Notes: generated by a model not told the origin, from the sequence alone. DNA of 64,000 nt from Temperatibacter sp965603205 (GCA_965603205.1 CBFDCC010000010.1:32206-96205), one strand, 5' to 3'. Positions 1 through 8,754 are shown, counted from the first letter of the stretch. Numbers and translations: made by a program.

Positions 1-31
1 TGATAGCAACCCATAGAGTAGTATCAGACAT
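1..31 (-). CDS. start of a leftward gene cut by the window edge
   Basis: An ATG at 31 on the minus strand is preceded by a strong GGGGAG ribosome binding site five bases upstream and opens a frame that reads MSDTTLWVAI to the window edge without a stop. The terminator at 81-107 ends the preceding leftward gene, so this would be an independent or read-through unit. Ten codons are too few to name a product. It is kept because the ribosome binding site and spacing are good. Confidence 0.45.
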   Translation of the reverse strand, partial: MSDTTLWVAI

Positions 32-80
32 ACAAGCTCCCCTAATTAATCCTCATTAGTTCTGAGATTACTCTTGCATG

Positions 81-107
81 AAAAAAGGGCGGGATCAACA
101 CCCGCCC
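81..107 (-). terminator. Rho-independent terminator of the small secreted protein gene
   Basis: GGGCGGG (87-93) and CCCGCCC (101-107) form a perfect 7-bp GC stem with a 7-base loop. On the minus strand it is followed by six T (complement of 81-86). It lies 25 bases past the stop of the 132-599 gene. Confidence 0.9.
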
Positions 108-131
108 TCATTAAAGATTGAATATCTCTAA

Positions 132-599
132 TTACTCTTTTGGCTCATCATGGTGATGACCGATCATACTATCTGTCATGGCGATCATGCTACTATACTC
201 TTTTAATAGTGTCATGGCTTTATCCATGCCACCTTCTTGCTTAGCTAAAGCATTACGCCATTTTATATTATTAGGGCTGGTTGCCCATTCCATGTCAGAC
301 ATGCCGTTTTTGAAATCCCAGAAAAATACAGCGTCCCATTTCCCAGACTGCATATGCATGGCCCATGGCATTTGTGCGCCAGCTTTTTTAGATGCTGGTG
401 AGAAATGCTCATCGATCATGGTTAAGGCCTTGCGGCGCATACCAGCTTTATATCTGACAAGCGTCATAGCCATATAGGTGACATCTTTGCGTTTTTCGGC
501 TTTTGCTTCCTCAGCAAATGATGAAGTTGATGTTATACTCATTACACATATAACAGCCAGTGCTGCCATTAGATTACTCAATTTAGAAAAGGTGAACAT
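132..599 (-). CDS. small secreted protein of unknown function
   Basis: 155 residues. An N-terminal signal peptide (about residues 1-29, hydrophobic core LMAALAVICVMSI, cleavage near SSFA-EE) marks it as periplasmic or exported. The mature part of about 125 residues is rich in Met, Lys and Trp and ends in HHHDEPKE. The pattern of a beta strand (VTYMAMTLVRYKAG), a helix, a WDAVFFWDF strand and a C-terminal helix resembles a dimeric alpha-beta barrel (ABM-like) fold, but that is inference from the pattern only. The start is supported by an AAGGAGGA site at 603-610. The gene stands alone, closed by its own terminator. I do not recognise a named family. Confidence 0.75.
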   Translation of the reverse strand: MFTFSKLSNLMAALAVICVMSITSTSSFAEEAKAEKRKDVTYMAMTLVRYKAGMRRKALTMIDEHFSPASKKAGAQMPWAMHMQSGKWDAVFFWDFKNGMSDMEWATSPNNIKWRNALAKQEGGMDKAMTLLKEYSSMIAMTDSMIGHHHDEPKE

Positions 600-752
600 A
601 GTCTCCTCCTTCGTTTGAATTTATAAATGAACTGAAAACATCTAGTAAAGAGCGCGGACCCTATCACAAAAAAATACCCCTTGCAGAAGGCTAGCTATAA
701 CAAAAGGTTAGCAAATTGGTGTGTTTCACGACTCCAGATTGAGCGTAAATAT

Positions 753-789
753 GAAAAAGCCCCAAAACTAAAGGTTTCAGGGCTTTTCT
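753..789 (-). terminator. terminator of the S10 peptidase gene
   Basis: On the minus strand AAAAGCCC and GGGGCTTTT form a stem, with additional pairing toward the loop, and end in a run of T. It begins 18 bases past the stop codon of the peptidase gene. Confidence 0.8.
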
Positions 790-806
790 CATATTATAAT
801 AGTTGT

Positions 807-2291
807 TTAGTCGGCCTCGATAAAGGCTCTCACATCAATAAGAAGCTGATCCATGCTTGGGTGATGAATATACATCATATGACCCGCTGGATAATATGTG
901 TAGGTCACACGCGATGGGTCGATACCGTTGCGGTCTAGTGAATATTCTGCGCCCATAAGAGGGGTGGCAAAATCATAATAACCAGCAGCATTAAAGACGC
1001 GAAGGTCCTTGTTGCCGCGCATAGCCTTGCCAATATAAGGCGCTACGTTCATGTATGGTTGGCGGCTACTACGGCCAAGTTTCCAGTTCCAGTCACTCAC
1101 GCCGCCAATGATGGTATATTCACGATCAGGATTAAATTTTAAATCCTCACGCACCCATGTGTTTAGTGCGGCTGTGTAGGCACCGTCGATACCATAGAAG
1201 CTAGGGTCAGTCTCGGGCCTTTCACCTGCGTCATCTATTTCACGCCCTTTGAAACGGCTATCAAGACGGCCAAGTGCAAAGCCTTCATCGCGTAATAACT
1301 CTTTGTTAAAACGTTGAAAATCTACGCGTAGATTAGCTAGATCAAGGTAACGCTCGCTAAGGCCTGTGAAGTGCGCGAGCTTTTTCTTGATGGCGTCACG
1401 CTTTGCGCCTTTAAGACCTGAACCTAATAGTAGAGCAGGGCCATATTCTTCCACTGCAAATGTGCGCGCGGCATCTACCCAGTCCTTTACTGCTATGCCC
1501 TCACCAACTTTGCCGTGATACTGGGCTGTGGCAGCCATGGTTGGCAGATTAGTCATGAAACCCAGTTCATTACCTTCGTCGTAGGAGCGAACAGTAAAGT
1601 CAAGAATAGTTGAGATTAAGATTATGCCATTAATAGAAACGTCATCAAAACGACCTTCTAGCTGACGGATGAGTGCGGCTGATCGTGTCGTGCCATAGCT
1701 TTCACCGCCGATATATTTAGGGCTCTGCCAGCGTCCGTTTTCGCGTAACCAAATACGAATGAATTTGGCAATGGATTTAGCATCCTCATGGACACCCCAA
1801 AAGTCTTTGCCCTCACCAACGCCTGCTGCGTGGGAAAAACCAGTGCCTACAGGATCAATGAAAACAAGATCTGTTACATCTAAGATCGTACCATTGTTGT
1901 TTTGCATGTTAAATGGCGCAGCGCCATCGTCCTGAGCATCACTGGGGATAACAATCTTTTTAGGGCCAAATGCACCCATGTGAAGCCATACTGATGATGA
2001 ACCAGGGCCACCATTATAAACAAAGAATACAGGGCGTTTGGTTTTATCCTTCACACCTGTTTTTACGTAAGATGTAGAAAAAATAGCGGCCGTGACGTCA
2101 CCTTTTTTATTTTTAAGGTGTGTTTCACCCGCTGTAGCCTGATATTTTATCTTTTGGCCATTAAAGGTCCCTGAATGCTGGGTTACTGATACGACAGGTG
2201 TTTTTACTGGCGATGGTTTGGATTTGCTGTCGTCTGCAGATGCAGATAGAGCAAATACTGTGACAAGAGCAGCCACAAAAATCTTTTTCAT
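807..2291 (-). CDS. secreted peptidase S10 family serine carboxypeptidase-like protein
   Basis: 494 residues from the chosen ATG at 2291, which has an AAGGGGA site just upstream and begins a clean signal peptide (MKKIFVAALVTVFALSASA). A longer frame reaching 2402 would add 37 residues without a ribosome binding site and would bury the signal. Serine carboxypeptidase hallmarks are present: the oxyanion-hole motif NGGPGSSS (residues 93-100), nucleophile Ser198 in GESYGTT, a probable catalytic Asp440 in YYDFATP and His471 in AGHMMYIHH. S10 enzymes remove C-terminal residues from peptides; the export signal suggests the periplasm or outside. It is monocistronic, with a terminator downstream. The substrate cannot be told. 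Confidence 0.93.
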   Translation of the reverse strand: MKKIFVAALVTVFALSASADDSKSKPSPVKTPVVSVTQHSGTFNGQKIKYQATAGETHLKNKKGDVTAAIFSTSYVKTGVKDKTKRPVFFVYNGGPGSSSVWLHMGAFGPKKIVIPSDAQDDGAAPFNMQNNNGTILDVTDLVFIDPVGTGFSHAAGVGEGKDFWGVHEDAKSIAKFIRIWLRENGRWQSPKYIGGESYGTTRSAALIRQLEGRFDDVSINGIILISTILDFTVRSYDEGNELGFMTNLPTMAATAQYHGKVGEGIAVKDWVDAARTFAVEEYGPALLLGSGLKGAKRDAIKKKLAHFTGLSERYLDLANLRVDFQRFNKELLRDEGFALGRLDSRFKGREIDDAGERPETDPSFYGIDGAYTAALNTWVREDLKFNPDREYTIIGGVSDWNWKLGRSSRQPYMNVAPYIGKAMRGNKDLRVFNAAGYYDFATPLMGAEYSLDRNGIDPSRVTYTYYPAGHMMYIHHPSMDQLLIDVRAFIEAD

Positions 2292-2526
2292 TTTAAGTCC
2301 CCTTAGGATTTTATTATGCAGGGGAAACTTACATGAAAGTAACTTGAGATCAATATATTGACAAAATTTATATCTGATATTAAATAAGAGGCAGGTACAC
2401 AAGGGTGCCTATTTCCGCCAAAAGACGTCTCACCTTGTATTGATGATGTGATATCTCAACTATAATCAAACATATGGTTCTTCTGGTTACAGGGAGCGGG
2501 AACTAGCCAGTATTAGGAGAAACCAA

Positions 2527-3036
2527 ATGGTTGATTTAATTAATCACCTTAAAAATAAAGCACGCCTATTGCAAAAAACAGTTCAAGCTGGCGATGCAGA
2601 GGCAATCGCATTTATACGTGAAGCTCATGGCGTTGGCTTATCGGGCGACACCGAGATAATAGAAAAAATTCAGCGAAAACATTGTCTACTGGTTATTGCT
2701 CGTAAACTGGGTTTTAAGCATTGGAATCACTGTGCGCAGTTCTTCGGTGAAGGCTGTGAGGATTATGGTACTATGCTATATCCTAAACGATGTGGGGCGC
2801 ACTGGAATATCTGGGTCACTGATTATGAAGAGGCCAAAAAGGCGAGAGCAGAGCATGGTGGATACCTACTTTGTTATAATAAGCAATATCTCGTTGTTGA
2901 TGAGCATTTCATTATATCACTAGGTCTAGATCCAAATGATGTGGCTTTTGAGTCTATATCAAGGGATTGGCATAAAGGCCGTGGTAGTAGTGAGCAAGAA
3001 GATCTGTATATGAAGCTGATTAATTTGACGCTCTAA
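2527..3036 (+). CDS. conserved hypothetical protein with an N-terminal helical domain
   Basis: 169 residues; the ATG has an AGGAG site at 2515-2519. Residues about 1-75 (LKNKARLLQKTVQAGDAEAI to IARKLGFKHWNHCAQF) match the helical module often seen at the front of alphaproteobacterial ankyrin- and glyoxalase-like proteins, in which LK..A..LQ..V..GD.EA is followed by a segment of the form ..vIARe.GF.sW. Residues about 76-169 form a second segment with many Trp, Tyr and Cys (GAHWNIWVTDYEEAK, GYLLCYNKQYLVVDEHF) that I cannot assign. There is no signal peptide or membrane segment, so it is probably cytoplasmic. It lies alone upstream of groESL and is separated from it by the heat-shock promoter. 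Confidence 0.7.
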   Translation: MVDLINHLKNKARLLQKTVQAGDAEAIAFIREAHGVGLSGDTEIIEKIQRKHCLLVIARKLGFKHWNHCAQFFGEGCEDYGTMLYPKRCGAHWNIWVTDYEEAKKARAEHGGYLLCYNKQYLVVDEHFIISLGLDPNDVAFESISRDWHKGRGSSEQEDLYMKLINLTL

Positions 3037-3103
3037 AAATATGCTTCTCATCCAAAGGGGTGGGGAGCTGCTTTTCTTTTTTTTAATATTTTTTCATTAT
3101 CCC

Positions 3104-3130
3104 CTTGAACCATAGCTGATGAAGGCTTAT
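3104..3130 (+). promoter_or_regulatory. RpoH (sigma-32) promoter of groESL
   Basis: CTTG (3104-3107, within TCCCCTTGAA) and CTTATCT (3126-3132) are 18 bases apart. This matches the alphaproteobacterial sigma-32 consensus CTTG-N17/18-CYTATNT. The predicted transcript start near 3140 falls directly before the CIRCE operator. Confidence 0.85.
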
Positions 3131-3145
3131 CTACTCTTTCGTGCG

Positions 3146-3171
3146 TTAGCACTCTTAACACCGAGTGCTAA
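3146..3171 (+). promoter_or_regulatory. CIRCE operator (HrcA site) of groESL
   Basis: TTAGCACTC (3146-3154) and GAGTGCTAA (3163-3171) are the two perfect CIRCE half-sites. The spacer, ttaacacc, is 8 bases where the consensus has 9. HrcA is the known CIRCE repressor; no hrcA gene is in this window. Confidence 0.92.
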
Positions 3172-3210
3172 CAAAGCAATTTTGTTTGTAAATTACATTG
3201 GAGAAGTAAG

Positions 3211-3498
3211 ATGGCTTTACGCCCATTACACGATCGCGTTCTAGTTAAGCGCCTTGAGAGCGAGACTAAAACAGCTGGTGGCATCATTCTAGTTGATTCT
3301 GCTCAAGAAAAGCCTTCTGAAGGCGAAGTTATATCTGTTGGTACTGGCGCTAAGTCAGAAGACGGCAAAGTAACAGCGCTAGACGTTAAAGCTGGTGATA
3401 AAGTATTATTCGGCAAATGGTCTGGTACAGAAGTTAAAGTAGACGGCCAAGATCTGTTGATCATGCAAGAAAAAGACATCATGGGCATCATCGAGTAA
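3211..3498 (+). CDS. groES: co-chaperonin GroES (Hsp10)
   Basis: 95 residues, the usual GroES length. The N-terminus MALRPLHDRVLVKRLE is diagnostic, the mobile loop (residues about 16-33, ESETKTAGGIILVDSAQEKP) is intact, and the C-terminal beta segment DLLIMQEKDIMGIIE is typical. It forms the heptameric lid of the GroEL cage in the cytoplasm. A GGAG site precedes the ATG. It is first in the operon with groL, 59 bases downstream, under combined RpoH and HrcA/CIRCE control. Confidence 0.98.
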   Translation: MALRPLHDRVLVKRLESETKTAGGIILVDSAQEKPSEGEVISVGTGAKSEDGKVTALDVKAGDKVLFGKWSGTEVKVDGQDLLIMQEKDIMGIIE

Positions 3499-3557
3499 TC
3501 GATTGATCTTATTTGAGCTTTATACAATAAAATTAAATTACAATACAGGAGGCCACA

Positions 3558-5219
3558 ATGGCTGGTAAAGACGTACTATTCGGCGAAGACGCCCGTAAGA
3601 AAATGCTTAAGGGTGTTGATATTCTTGCAAATGCTGTGAAAGCAACGCTTGGACCAAAGGGTCGTAATGTTGTTCTAGATAAATCTTTTGGTGCTCCACG
3701 CATCACAAAAGATGGTGTTTCTGTTGCTAAAGAGATCGAACTTAAAGACAAGTTTGAAAACATGGGCGCACAAATGGTTAAAGAAGTAGCATCTCGTACA
3801 AATGATGTTGCTGGTGACGGTACAACAACTGCTACTGTTCTTGCTCAGGCAATCGTTCGCGAAGGCATGAAGTCTGTTGCTGCTGGCATGAACCCAATGG
3901 ACCTAAAGCGCGGTATTGATCTTGCGACTACTGCTGTTGTTGCAAACCTTAAGGGTCGCACAAAAGACGTAACAACTAGCGAAGAAATCGAGCAAGTTGG
4001 TACAATCTCAGCTAACGGCGAAGCAGAAGTTGGTCGTATGATTGCTGAAGCTATGGAAAAAGTTGGCAAAGAAGGTGTTATCACTGTTGAGGAAGCTAAG
4101 GGCCTTGATAGCGAGCTAGACGTTGTTGAAGGTATGCAGTTTGATCGTGGTTACCTATCACCATATTTCATTACAAATGCTGAAAAGATGACTGTTGAGC
4201 TGGAAAGCCCACTAATCCTTCTTCACGAGAAGAAGCTTTCAAATCTTCAGCCTATGTTGCCGCTTCTAGAAGCTGTTGTTCAATCTTCACGTCCGCTGCT
4301 AATCATTGCAGAAGACATCGAAGGCGAAGCACTAGCAACTCTAGTAGTTAACAAGCTACGTGGTGGTCTAAAAATCGCTGCTGTTAAAGCACCTGGTTTT
4401 GGTGATCGTCGTAAAGCAATGCTTGAAGATATCGCTATTCTTACTGGTGGTCAGCTGATTTCAGAAGAAATTGGTATCAAGCTTGAAGACGTAACTATTG
4501 ATATGCTTGGTTCTGCAAAGTCAGTTAACATCACTAAAGACGACACAACTGTTATTGATGGTATTGGCGCTGCTGATGATATCAAGGCACGTTGTGAGCA
4601 GATTAAAGCTCAAGTTGAAACAACTTCATCTGATTATGACAAAGAAAAGCTACAGGAACGCTTAGCTAAGCTTTCTGGTGGTGTTGCTGTGATTAAAGTT
4701 GGTGGTTCTTCTGAAATTGAAGTTAAAGAACGTAAAGACCGCGTTGATGATGCACTACACGCTACACGCGCTGCTGTAGAAGAAGGTGTTGTCGCTGGTG
4801 GTGGTACTGCGCTTCTTTATGCTACGCGTTCTCTTGATGTTGTTAAGGGTGCTAACGATGATCAGGACAAGGGTGTTGATATCGTACGTCGCGCACTTCA
4901 GGCACCTGTTCGTCAAATCAGCGAAAATGCTGGTGTTGATGGTGCTGTTGTAGCTGGTAAGCTTCTAGAGCAAGACGATGTGAACTTCGGCTTCGACGCT
5001 CAAAAGGAAGAATATACTAACCTAGTACAAAAAGGTATTATCGACCCAACTAAGGTTGTTCGTACTGCGCTTCAAGATGCTGCGTCTGTTGCGGGTCTTA
5101 TGATCACTACAGAGGTTATGATCGCTGATTCACCTGAGCCAGCGGGTTCTGCACCTGCTATGCCTGACATGGGCGGCATGGGCGGTGGTATGCCTGGTAT
5201 GGGTGGTATGGGCTTCTAA
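3558..5219 (+). CDS. groL: chaperonin GroEL (Hsp60)
   Basis: 553 residues, full length. The N-terminal equatorial segment contains the ATP-binding stretch LGPKGRNVVLDKSFGAP, the GDGTTTATVLAQAI motif lies near residue 86, and the protein ends in the flexible GGM repeat tail (GGMGGGMPGMGGMGF). GroEL forms the double-ring ATP-driven folding chamber with GroES. AGGAGG at 3548-3553 is an optimal ribosome binding site. Codon use is strongly restricted (GTT, GCT, GGT), as expected for a very highly expressed gene. Only one copy is seen here; alphaproteobacteria often carry several elsewhere. Confidence 0.99.
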   Translation: MAGKDVLFGEDARKKMLKGVDILANAVKATLGPKGRNVVLDKSFGAPRITKDGVSVAKEIELKDKFENMGAQMVKEVASRTNDVAGDGTTTATVLAQAIVREGMKSVAAGMNPMDLKRGIDLATTAVVANLKGRTKDVTTSEEIEQVGTISANGEAEVGRMIAEAMEKVGKEGVITVEEAKGLDSELDVVEGMQFDRGYLSPYFITNAEKMTVELESPLILLHEKKLSNLQPMLPLLEAVVQSSRPLLIIAEDIEGEALATLVVNKLRGGLKIAAVKAPGFGDRRKAMLEDIAILTGGQLISEEIGIKLEDVTIDMLGSAKSVNITKDDTTVIDGIGAADDIKARCEQIKAQVETTSSDYDKEKLQERLAKLSGGVAVIKVGGSSEIEVKERKDRVDDALHATRAAVEEGVVAGGGTALLYATRSLDVVKGANDDQDKGVDIVRRALQAPVRQISENAGVDGAVVAGKLLEQDDVNFGFDAQKEEYTNLVQKGIIDPTKVVRTALQDAASVAGLMITTEVMIADSPEPAGSAPAMPDMGGMGGGMPGMGGMGF

Positions 5220-5257
5220 GCCAAACTACTTAATCTTAGCAAATTGCTATAAATTAA

Positions 5258-5292
5258 AGACCCCGTGGATTTTGTCCTCGGGGTCTTTTTTT
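5258..5292 (+). terminator. terminator of groESL
   Basis: AGACCCCG-TGGA (5258-5269) pairs with TCCT-CGGGGTCT (5275-5286), 11 of 12 positions paired, loop TTTTG, followed by seven T. Confidence 0.95.
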
Positions 5293-5429
5293 AATGAGGA
5301 TATATATTATTAATAAAAGTATTAATATTTCTGTAACATATGCTTGGTAGATATGTCCCCGAGAGATTTCTGCAATAAGCTCTGTATTCATAGGAAGCAG
5401 AGTGTGAAACCTAGGAAAAGGTAAAACAA

Positions 5430-6701
5430 ATGTTTAAAAGTAATTATATTTCTGCACTGTTAACAGCAACTGCATTAACAGCCGTATTGGCAACACCAGC
5501 TGCTGCACAATCGGTTGAAGACCTCCAAAAGCAAATCAATATGCTTCAAAAGCAAATTGAAAAGCTAGCAAAAGCACAAGCTAAATCACCTAAAGTAAAG
5601 AAATCTGAGCCAGCAATGTCGCTGTCTACACCAGATGGTCTGCACACTTTTAATATCCGTGGTCGTATCTATACTGATTATGTAAAAGTTTCAGACCGCA
5701 ACAACACTATGGACCAATCTGGTACTGAGTTCCGCACAGCGCGTCTTGGTATTGAAGGTAAAGCTTGGAAAGATGTTAAATATAAGTTTGAAGCTGATTT
5801 CTCTGGTAATGAAGTAACTGTTAAAGATGCTTACATGCAGTTCGGCACAATGGGTGGTAAGGTTACCGTTGGTCAATTTAAGACGCCAAACTCATTAGAC
5901 GAACAGACATCATCACGTCACATCAGCTTTATGGAGCGTGGTTCTTTCACTGATGCATTCGGTTTTGCCCGCCAAACTGGCGTAATGTACGGTACAGGCG
6001 ATAAGACTTGGACGTTCAAAGCTGGTGTATTTAAAGGCAATAACGAAGACGCAGGTAATGGCGATACAACATTTGCTGCACGCGCCACTTATGGTGCTAG
6101 CATGGAAAATGGTAAATGGATCGTTGGTGGCTCTATGCGTAGTCGTAAGACAGATGGTCAGTTCCGTTACCGTCAACGCCCACATGTACACCTAGCAGAT
6201 CGCCCAGTAAATACTGGTCACATTGGTAATGGTGACGACTTCTTCTACGGTATAGAAGCTGGTACTCAGTGGGGTAGTTTCCACGCTGCTGGTGAATATG
6301 GTGTCTTAAAAGCTAAAGATGTAACTTTGGACGGTGGTAATGCAAACCTAACTGGTGGTTACGCTGAGATTGGTTACTTCCTAACTGGTGAGAAGCGTTC
6401 ATTAAAGCTTAATAAAGGCGCATGGGATCGCCCAGGTGTGAACAATCCAATTAACGAAGGTGGCATGGGCGCATTTCAAATCAACGCGCGTTATGATACT
6501 CTAGACATGACTGGCGGCGGCGCTCGCGGTGGTGAAATGGATACATGGATCGTTGGTCTAAACTGGTGGATGACACGTCATACACGTATGGTTCTTAACT
6601 ATTCTCACTCAAGCATCGACAAGGCGTGGGCTGTAGGTAGCGCAATCGACGGTAAGAATAGTGTGAATGCACTTGGTCTACGTTTCCAAATTGACTGGTA
6701 A
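5430..6701 (+). CDS. outer-membrane porin, OprP/OprO (phosphate-selective) type
   Basis: 423 residues. A signal peptide (cleavage near TPAAAQS, residue about 26) is followed by a short coiled coil (VEDLQKQINMLQKQIEKLAK, residues about 29-50), as in trimeric OprP-like porins. The rest is a beta barrel with alternating aromatic and polar residues, the family phrase YRFEADF-like (YKFEADFSGNEVTVKDAYMQ) and VTVGQFKTP. It ends in FQIDW, a terminal aromatic suitable for BAM recognition. OprP-family channels pass phosphate or other anions across the outer membrane; the specificity here is unknown. The gene is monocistronic with a long leader and a terminator. Codon use is biased like groL, suggesting high expression. 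Confidence 0.9.
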   Translation: MFKSNYISALLTATALTAVLATPAAAQSVEDLQKQINMLQKQIEKLAKAQAKSPKVKKSEPAMSLSTPDGLHTFNIRGRIYTDYVKVSDRNNTMDQSGTEFRTARLGIEGKAWKDVKYKFEADFSGNEVTVKDAYMQFGTMGGKVTVGQFKTPNSLDEQTSSRHISFMERGSFTDAFGFARQTGVMYGTGDKTWTFKAGVFKGNNEDAGNGDTTFAARATYGASMENGKWIVGGSMRSRKTDGQFRYRQRPHVHLADRPVNTGHIGNGDDFFYGIEAGTQWGSFHAAGEYGVLKAKDVTLDGGNANLTGGYAEIGYFLTGEKRSLKLNKGAWDRPGVNNPINEGGMGAFQINARYDTLDMTGGGARGGEMDTWIVGLNWWMTRHTRMVLNYSHSSIDKAWAVGSAIDGKNSVNALGLRFQIDW

Positions 6702-6730
6702 TACACCACTCAAATAAGAAATAATTAAAA

Positions 6731-6757
6731 GGCAGGATAGATTTCCTGCCTTTTTTT
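6731..6757 (+). terminator. terminator of the porin gene
   Basis: GGCAGGA (6731-6737) and TCCTGCC (6744-6750) form a perfect stem with a 6-base loop, followed by seven T. Confidence 0.95.
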
Positions 6758-6952
6758 ATGCGCTTTGTGCTTTTCTTTTTGAAAGCCGTGGTGTAGATAA
6801 TCCACAGATTAATGATTAGGTTTAAAAAAAATGCTTATTAGCAAACACATTATGCAGGTAAATAAGGCCTGCTCAAAACGAATGCGACGACATTTCTTGT
6901 AAAGGGAAATTCGAAGTGTTTCTGCTAGGCTACGGCCAAGCGCGTTTATAAT

Positions 6953-7501
6953 GTGGATAAAACAATGATTACTATTAGTCTTCAACAGAGCCATGAATTG
7001 GCTGAAATCGATATTTTATTAGATAGTGTCTTCGGTAGTGACCGGCAGACGAAATCGTCTTATCTTGTGCGCGATGGCGTTGAGCCTGCTGCTGGGTTAA
7101 GTTTTGTTGCCCGTAATCAAGGTGCGCTGGTTGGAACATTGCGGTTTTGGTCCGTTGAAATTGTTGATGCTGGTGTGCAGTGTGATGACGATCAATCATG
7201 CTTGCTGCTTGGGCCGCTGGCAATTGACCCATCTATGCAGGGCATCAAGCTGGGGGCTCGTTTGATGAAAATGGGCCTCGATAGCGCTCAAGCCTTAGGC
7301 TATAAGCGCGTTTTACTAGTTGGTGCTCATGCTTATTATGAAAAATTTGGTTTTAAGCCTGTGCCTTCAGGTCATATTACTATGCCAGATGGCAAGGATG
7401 GTGATCGCTTATTGTATCTTGATCTTGGTCCCGCTTTTGCCCTGCCAGAGTGCGGTAAGGTGGTTTCCACTGTTAAACAATATGCAAGACAGGCCGCATA
7501 G
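6953..7501 (+). CDS. GNAT family N-acetyltransferase (YhbS-like)
   Basis: 182 residues. The acetyl-CoA binding motif A is clear: LLGPLAIDPSMQGIKLGARL followed by a helix and GYKRVLLVGAHAYYEKFGFK (residues about 85-143). The RNQGALVGTLRFW strand is motif D/C-like. YhbS-type enzymes acetylate small amines or protein N-termini; the substrate is unknown. Two in-frame starts exist, 6953 and 6965, neither with a strong ribosome binding site; the second (MITISLQQS) fits the usual family start equally well. The gene lies just before the DUF1285 operon in the same direction, 54 bases ahead. Confidence 0.85.
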   Translation: MDKTMITISLQQSHELAEIDILLDSVFGSDRQTKSSYLVRDGVEPAAGLSFVARNQGALVGTLRFWSVEIVDAGVQCDDDQSCLLLGPLAIDPSMQGIKLGARLMKMGLDSAQALGYKRVLLVGAHAYYEKFGFKPVPSGHITMPDGKDGDRLLYLDLGPAFALPECGKVVSTVKQYARQAA

Positions 7502-7555
7502 CTATTGAAGATATGGTAAATGCCGTTTACTCTATAGTCTGTGAACGAGGGTCTT

Positions 7556-8107
7556 ATGCCAGAAACTACATTACGATTAGAAGATATATTGAAACAGGTG
7601 GGTGACCAAAAATACCCGCCCGTTCATTTATGGTCACCCGATTTCTGTGGTGATATTGATATGGTTATCCACCGCGATGGCAGCTGGGATTATATGGGGT
7701 CACCTATCGGGCGTAAACGTATGGTGAGGCTATTCTCTACCGTATTGCGCTATGACGACGATGGCCGCTATTATCTGGTAACACCAGTTGAGAAAATTGG
7801 CATTACGGTTGAGGATGTTCCTTTCATCGCTGTTGATATGACAGCAACAGGTGAGGGCGATAATCAAGTGCTGAGCTTTACTACCAATGTCGGGGATGTT
7901 GTTATAGCTGACGCTGATCATAAGATACGGGTAGAGGTTAACCCTGACACGGGTGAACCTAGTCCTTATGTTCTGGTGCGTGATCGACTAGAAGCGCGCA
8001 TGTCGCGTGCTGTATTTTACGCACTTGTTGACCTCGCGGAGGAAAAGGGTGACACGCTGACAATTAAAAGCAGTGGAACTACCTTTAACCTTGGGAGCAC
8101 TTTGTGA
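7556..8107 (+). CDS. DUF1285 family protein
   Basis: 183 residues from the ATG at 7556, preceded closely by GAGGG. A GTG at 7541 would add five residues. The family features are visible: LWSPDFCGDIDMVIHRDGSWDYMGSPIGR, then a RMVRLFSTVLR segment and the RVEVNPDTGEPSPYVLVRDRLEARMSR C-terminal half. It is a conserved cytoplasmic protein of unknown biochemical role. Its stop codon overlaps the start of the NUDIX gene (TGATG), so translation is coupled. The order DUF1285-NUDIX-DUF6111-cca is an alphaproteobacterial block. Confidence 0.88.
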   Translation: MPETTLRLEDILKQVGDQKYPPVHLWSPDFCGDIDMVIHRDGSWDYMGSPIGRKRMVRLFSTVLRYDDDGRYYLVTPVEKIGITVEDVPFIAVDMTATGEGDNQVLSFTTNVGDVVIADADHKIRVEVNPDTGEPSPYVLVRDRLEARMSRAVFYALVDLAEEKGDTLTIKSSGTTFNLGSTL

Positions 8108-8727
8108 TGCGAGATTGGCTTAAAAAGGCGACAGCAGCTGATAGTCTTGGTTCAAGGAGCAGGCGTGGCGATAAGGATCTTAACCCTGGATTTGATGATA
8201 GTGTCTTTAAAAAATATGATGGCCGTGAAGCTGCTGTGTTAGTGCCTGTTGTTGAACACCCCGAAGGCCCAACCGTTATATTGACTCAGCGCACTGAGCA
8301 TTTGAATAATCATGCGGGACAAATCAGCTTTCCAGGTGGGGCGATAGATGACAGTGATGCAAGCCCTGAGGCGGCAGCGCTACGTGAAGCCCATGAGGAA
8401 ATAGGCTTAGACCCAAGCTTTGTTGAGGTTATTGGCAGGTTGGATATGTATGAAACCAGTACTGGTTTTCATGTAACCCCCGTGGTGGGATTAGTCAGGC
8501 CTGGGTTTGAGTTAAAACTTGATGAGTTTGAAGTAGCTGATGCTTTCGAGGTGCCGCTAGATTTTTTGCTCGACCCGAAAAATCATCAAAAGCAAAGTCG
8601 TGTATGGCAAGAAAAAGAACGCTTTTTCTATGTTATGCCTTACGCCGAACGTTATATATGGGGGGCAACAGCAGGAATGATTAAAAACTTGTATGATGTC
8701 ATGATTGCTGCCAAGCATAAGAGTTAA
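8107..8727 (+). CDS. NUDIX hydrolase, CoA pyrophosphatase type
   Basis: 206 residues from the ATG at 8107; a GTG at 8104 is the only alternative. The Nudix box is complete: GG-x5-E-x7-REAHEEIGL (about residues 77-100), with GQISFPGG just before it, the signature of the CoA pyrophosphatase (NudL/YeaB) branch. These enzymes split coenzyme A or its derivatives to 4'-phosphopantetheine and 3',5'-ADP and need Mg or Mn. The start overlaps the stop of the DUF1285 gene by one base, showing a shared operon. It is cytoplasmic. Confidence 0.9.
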   Translation: MRDWLKKATAADSLGSRSRRGDKDLNPGFDDSVFKKYDGREAAVLVPVVEHPEGPTVILTQRTEHLNNHAGQISFPGGAIDDSDASPEAAALREAHEEIGLDPSFVEVIGRLDMYETSTGFHVTPVVGLVRPGFELKLDEFEVADAFEVPLDFLLDPKNHQKQSRVWQEKERFFYVMPYAERYIWGATAGMIKNLYDVMIAAKHKS

Positions 8728-8754
8728 TACCGAAATCTAGAAAGAGATATTTAT

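Noticed and set aside
2292..2402. N-terminal extension of the S10 peptidase
   Set aside because: It has no ribosome binding site and would hide the signal peptide; the ATG at 2291 has a good site.
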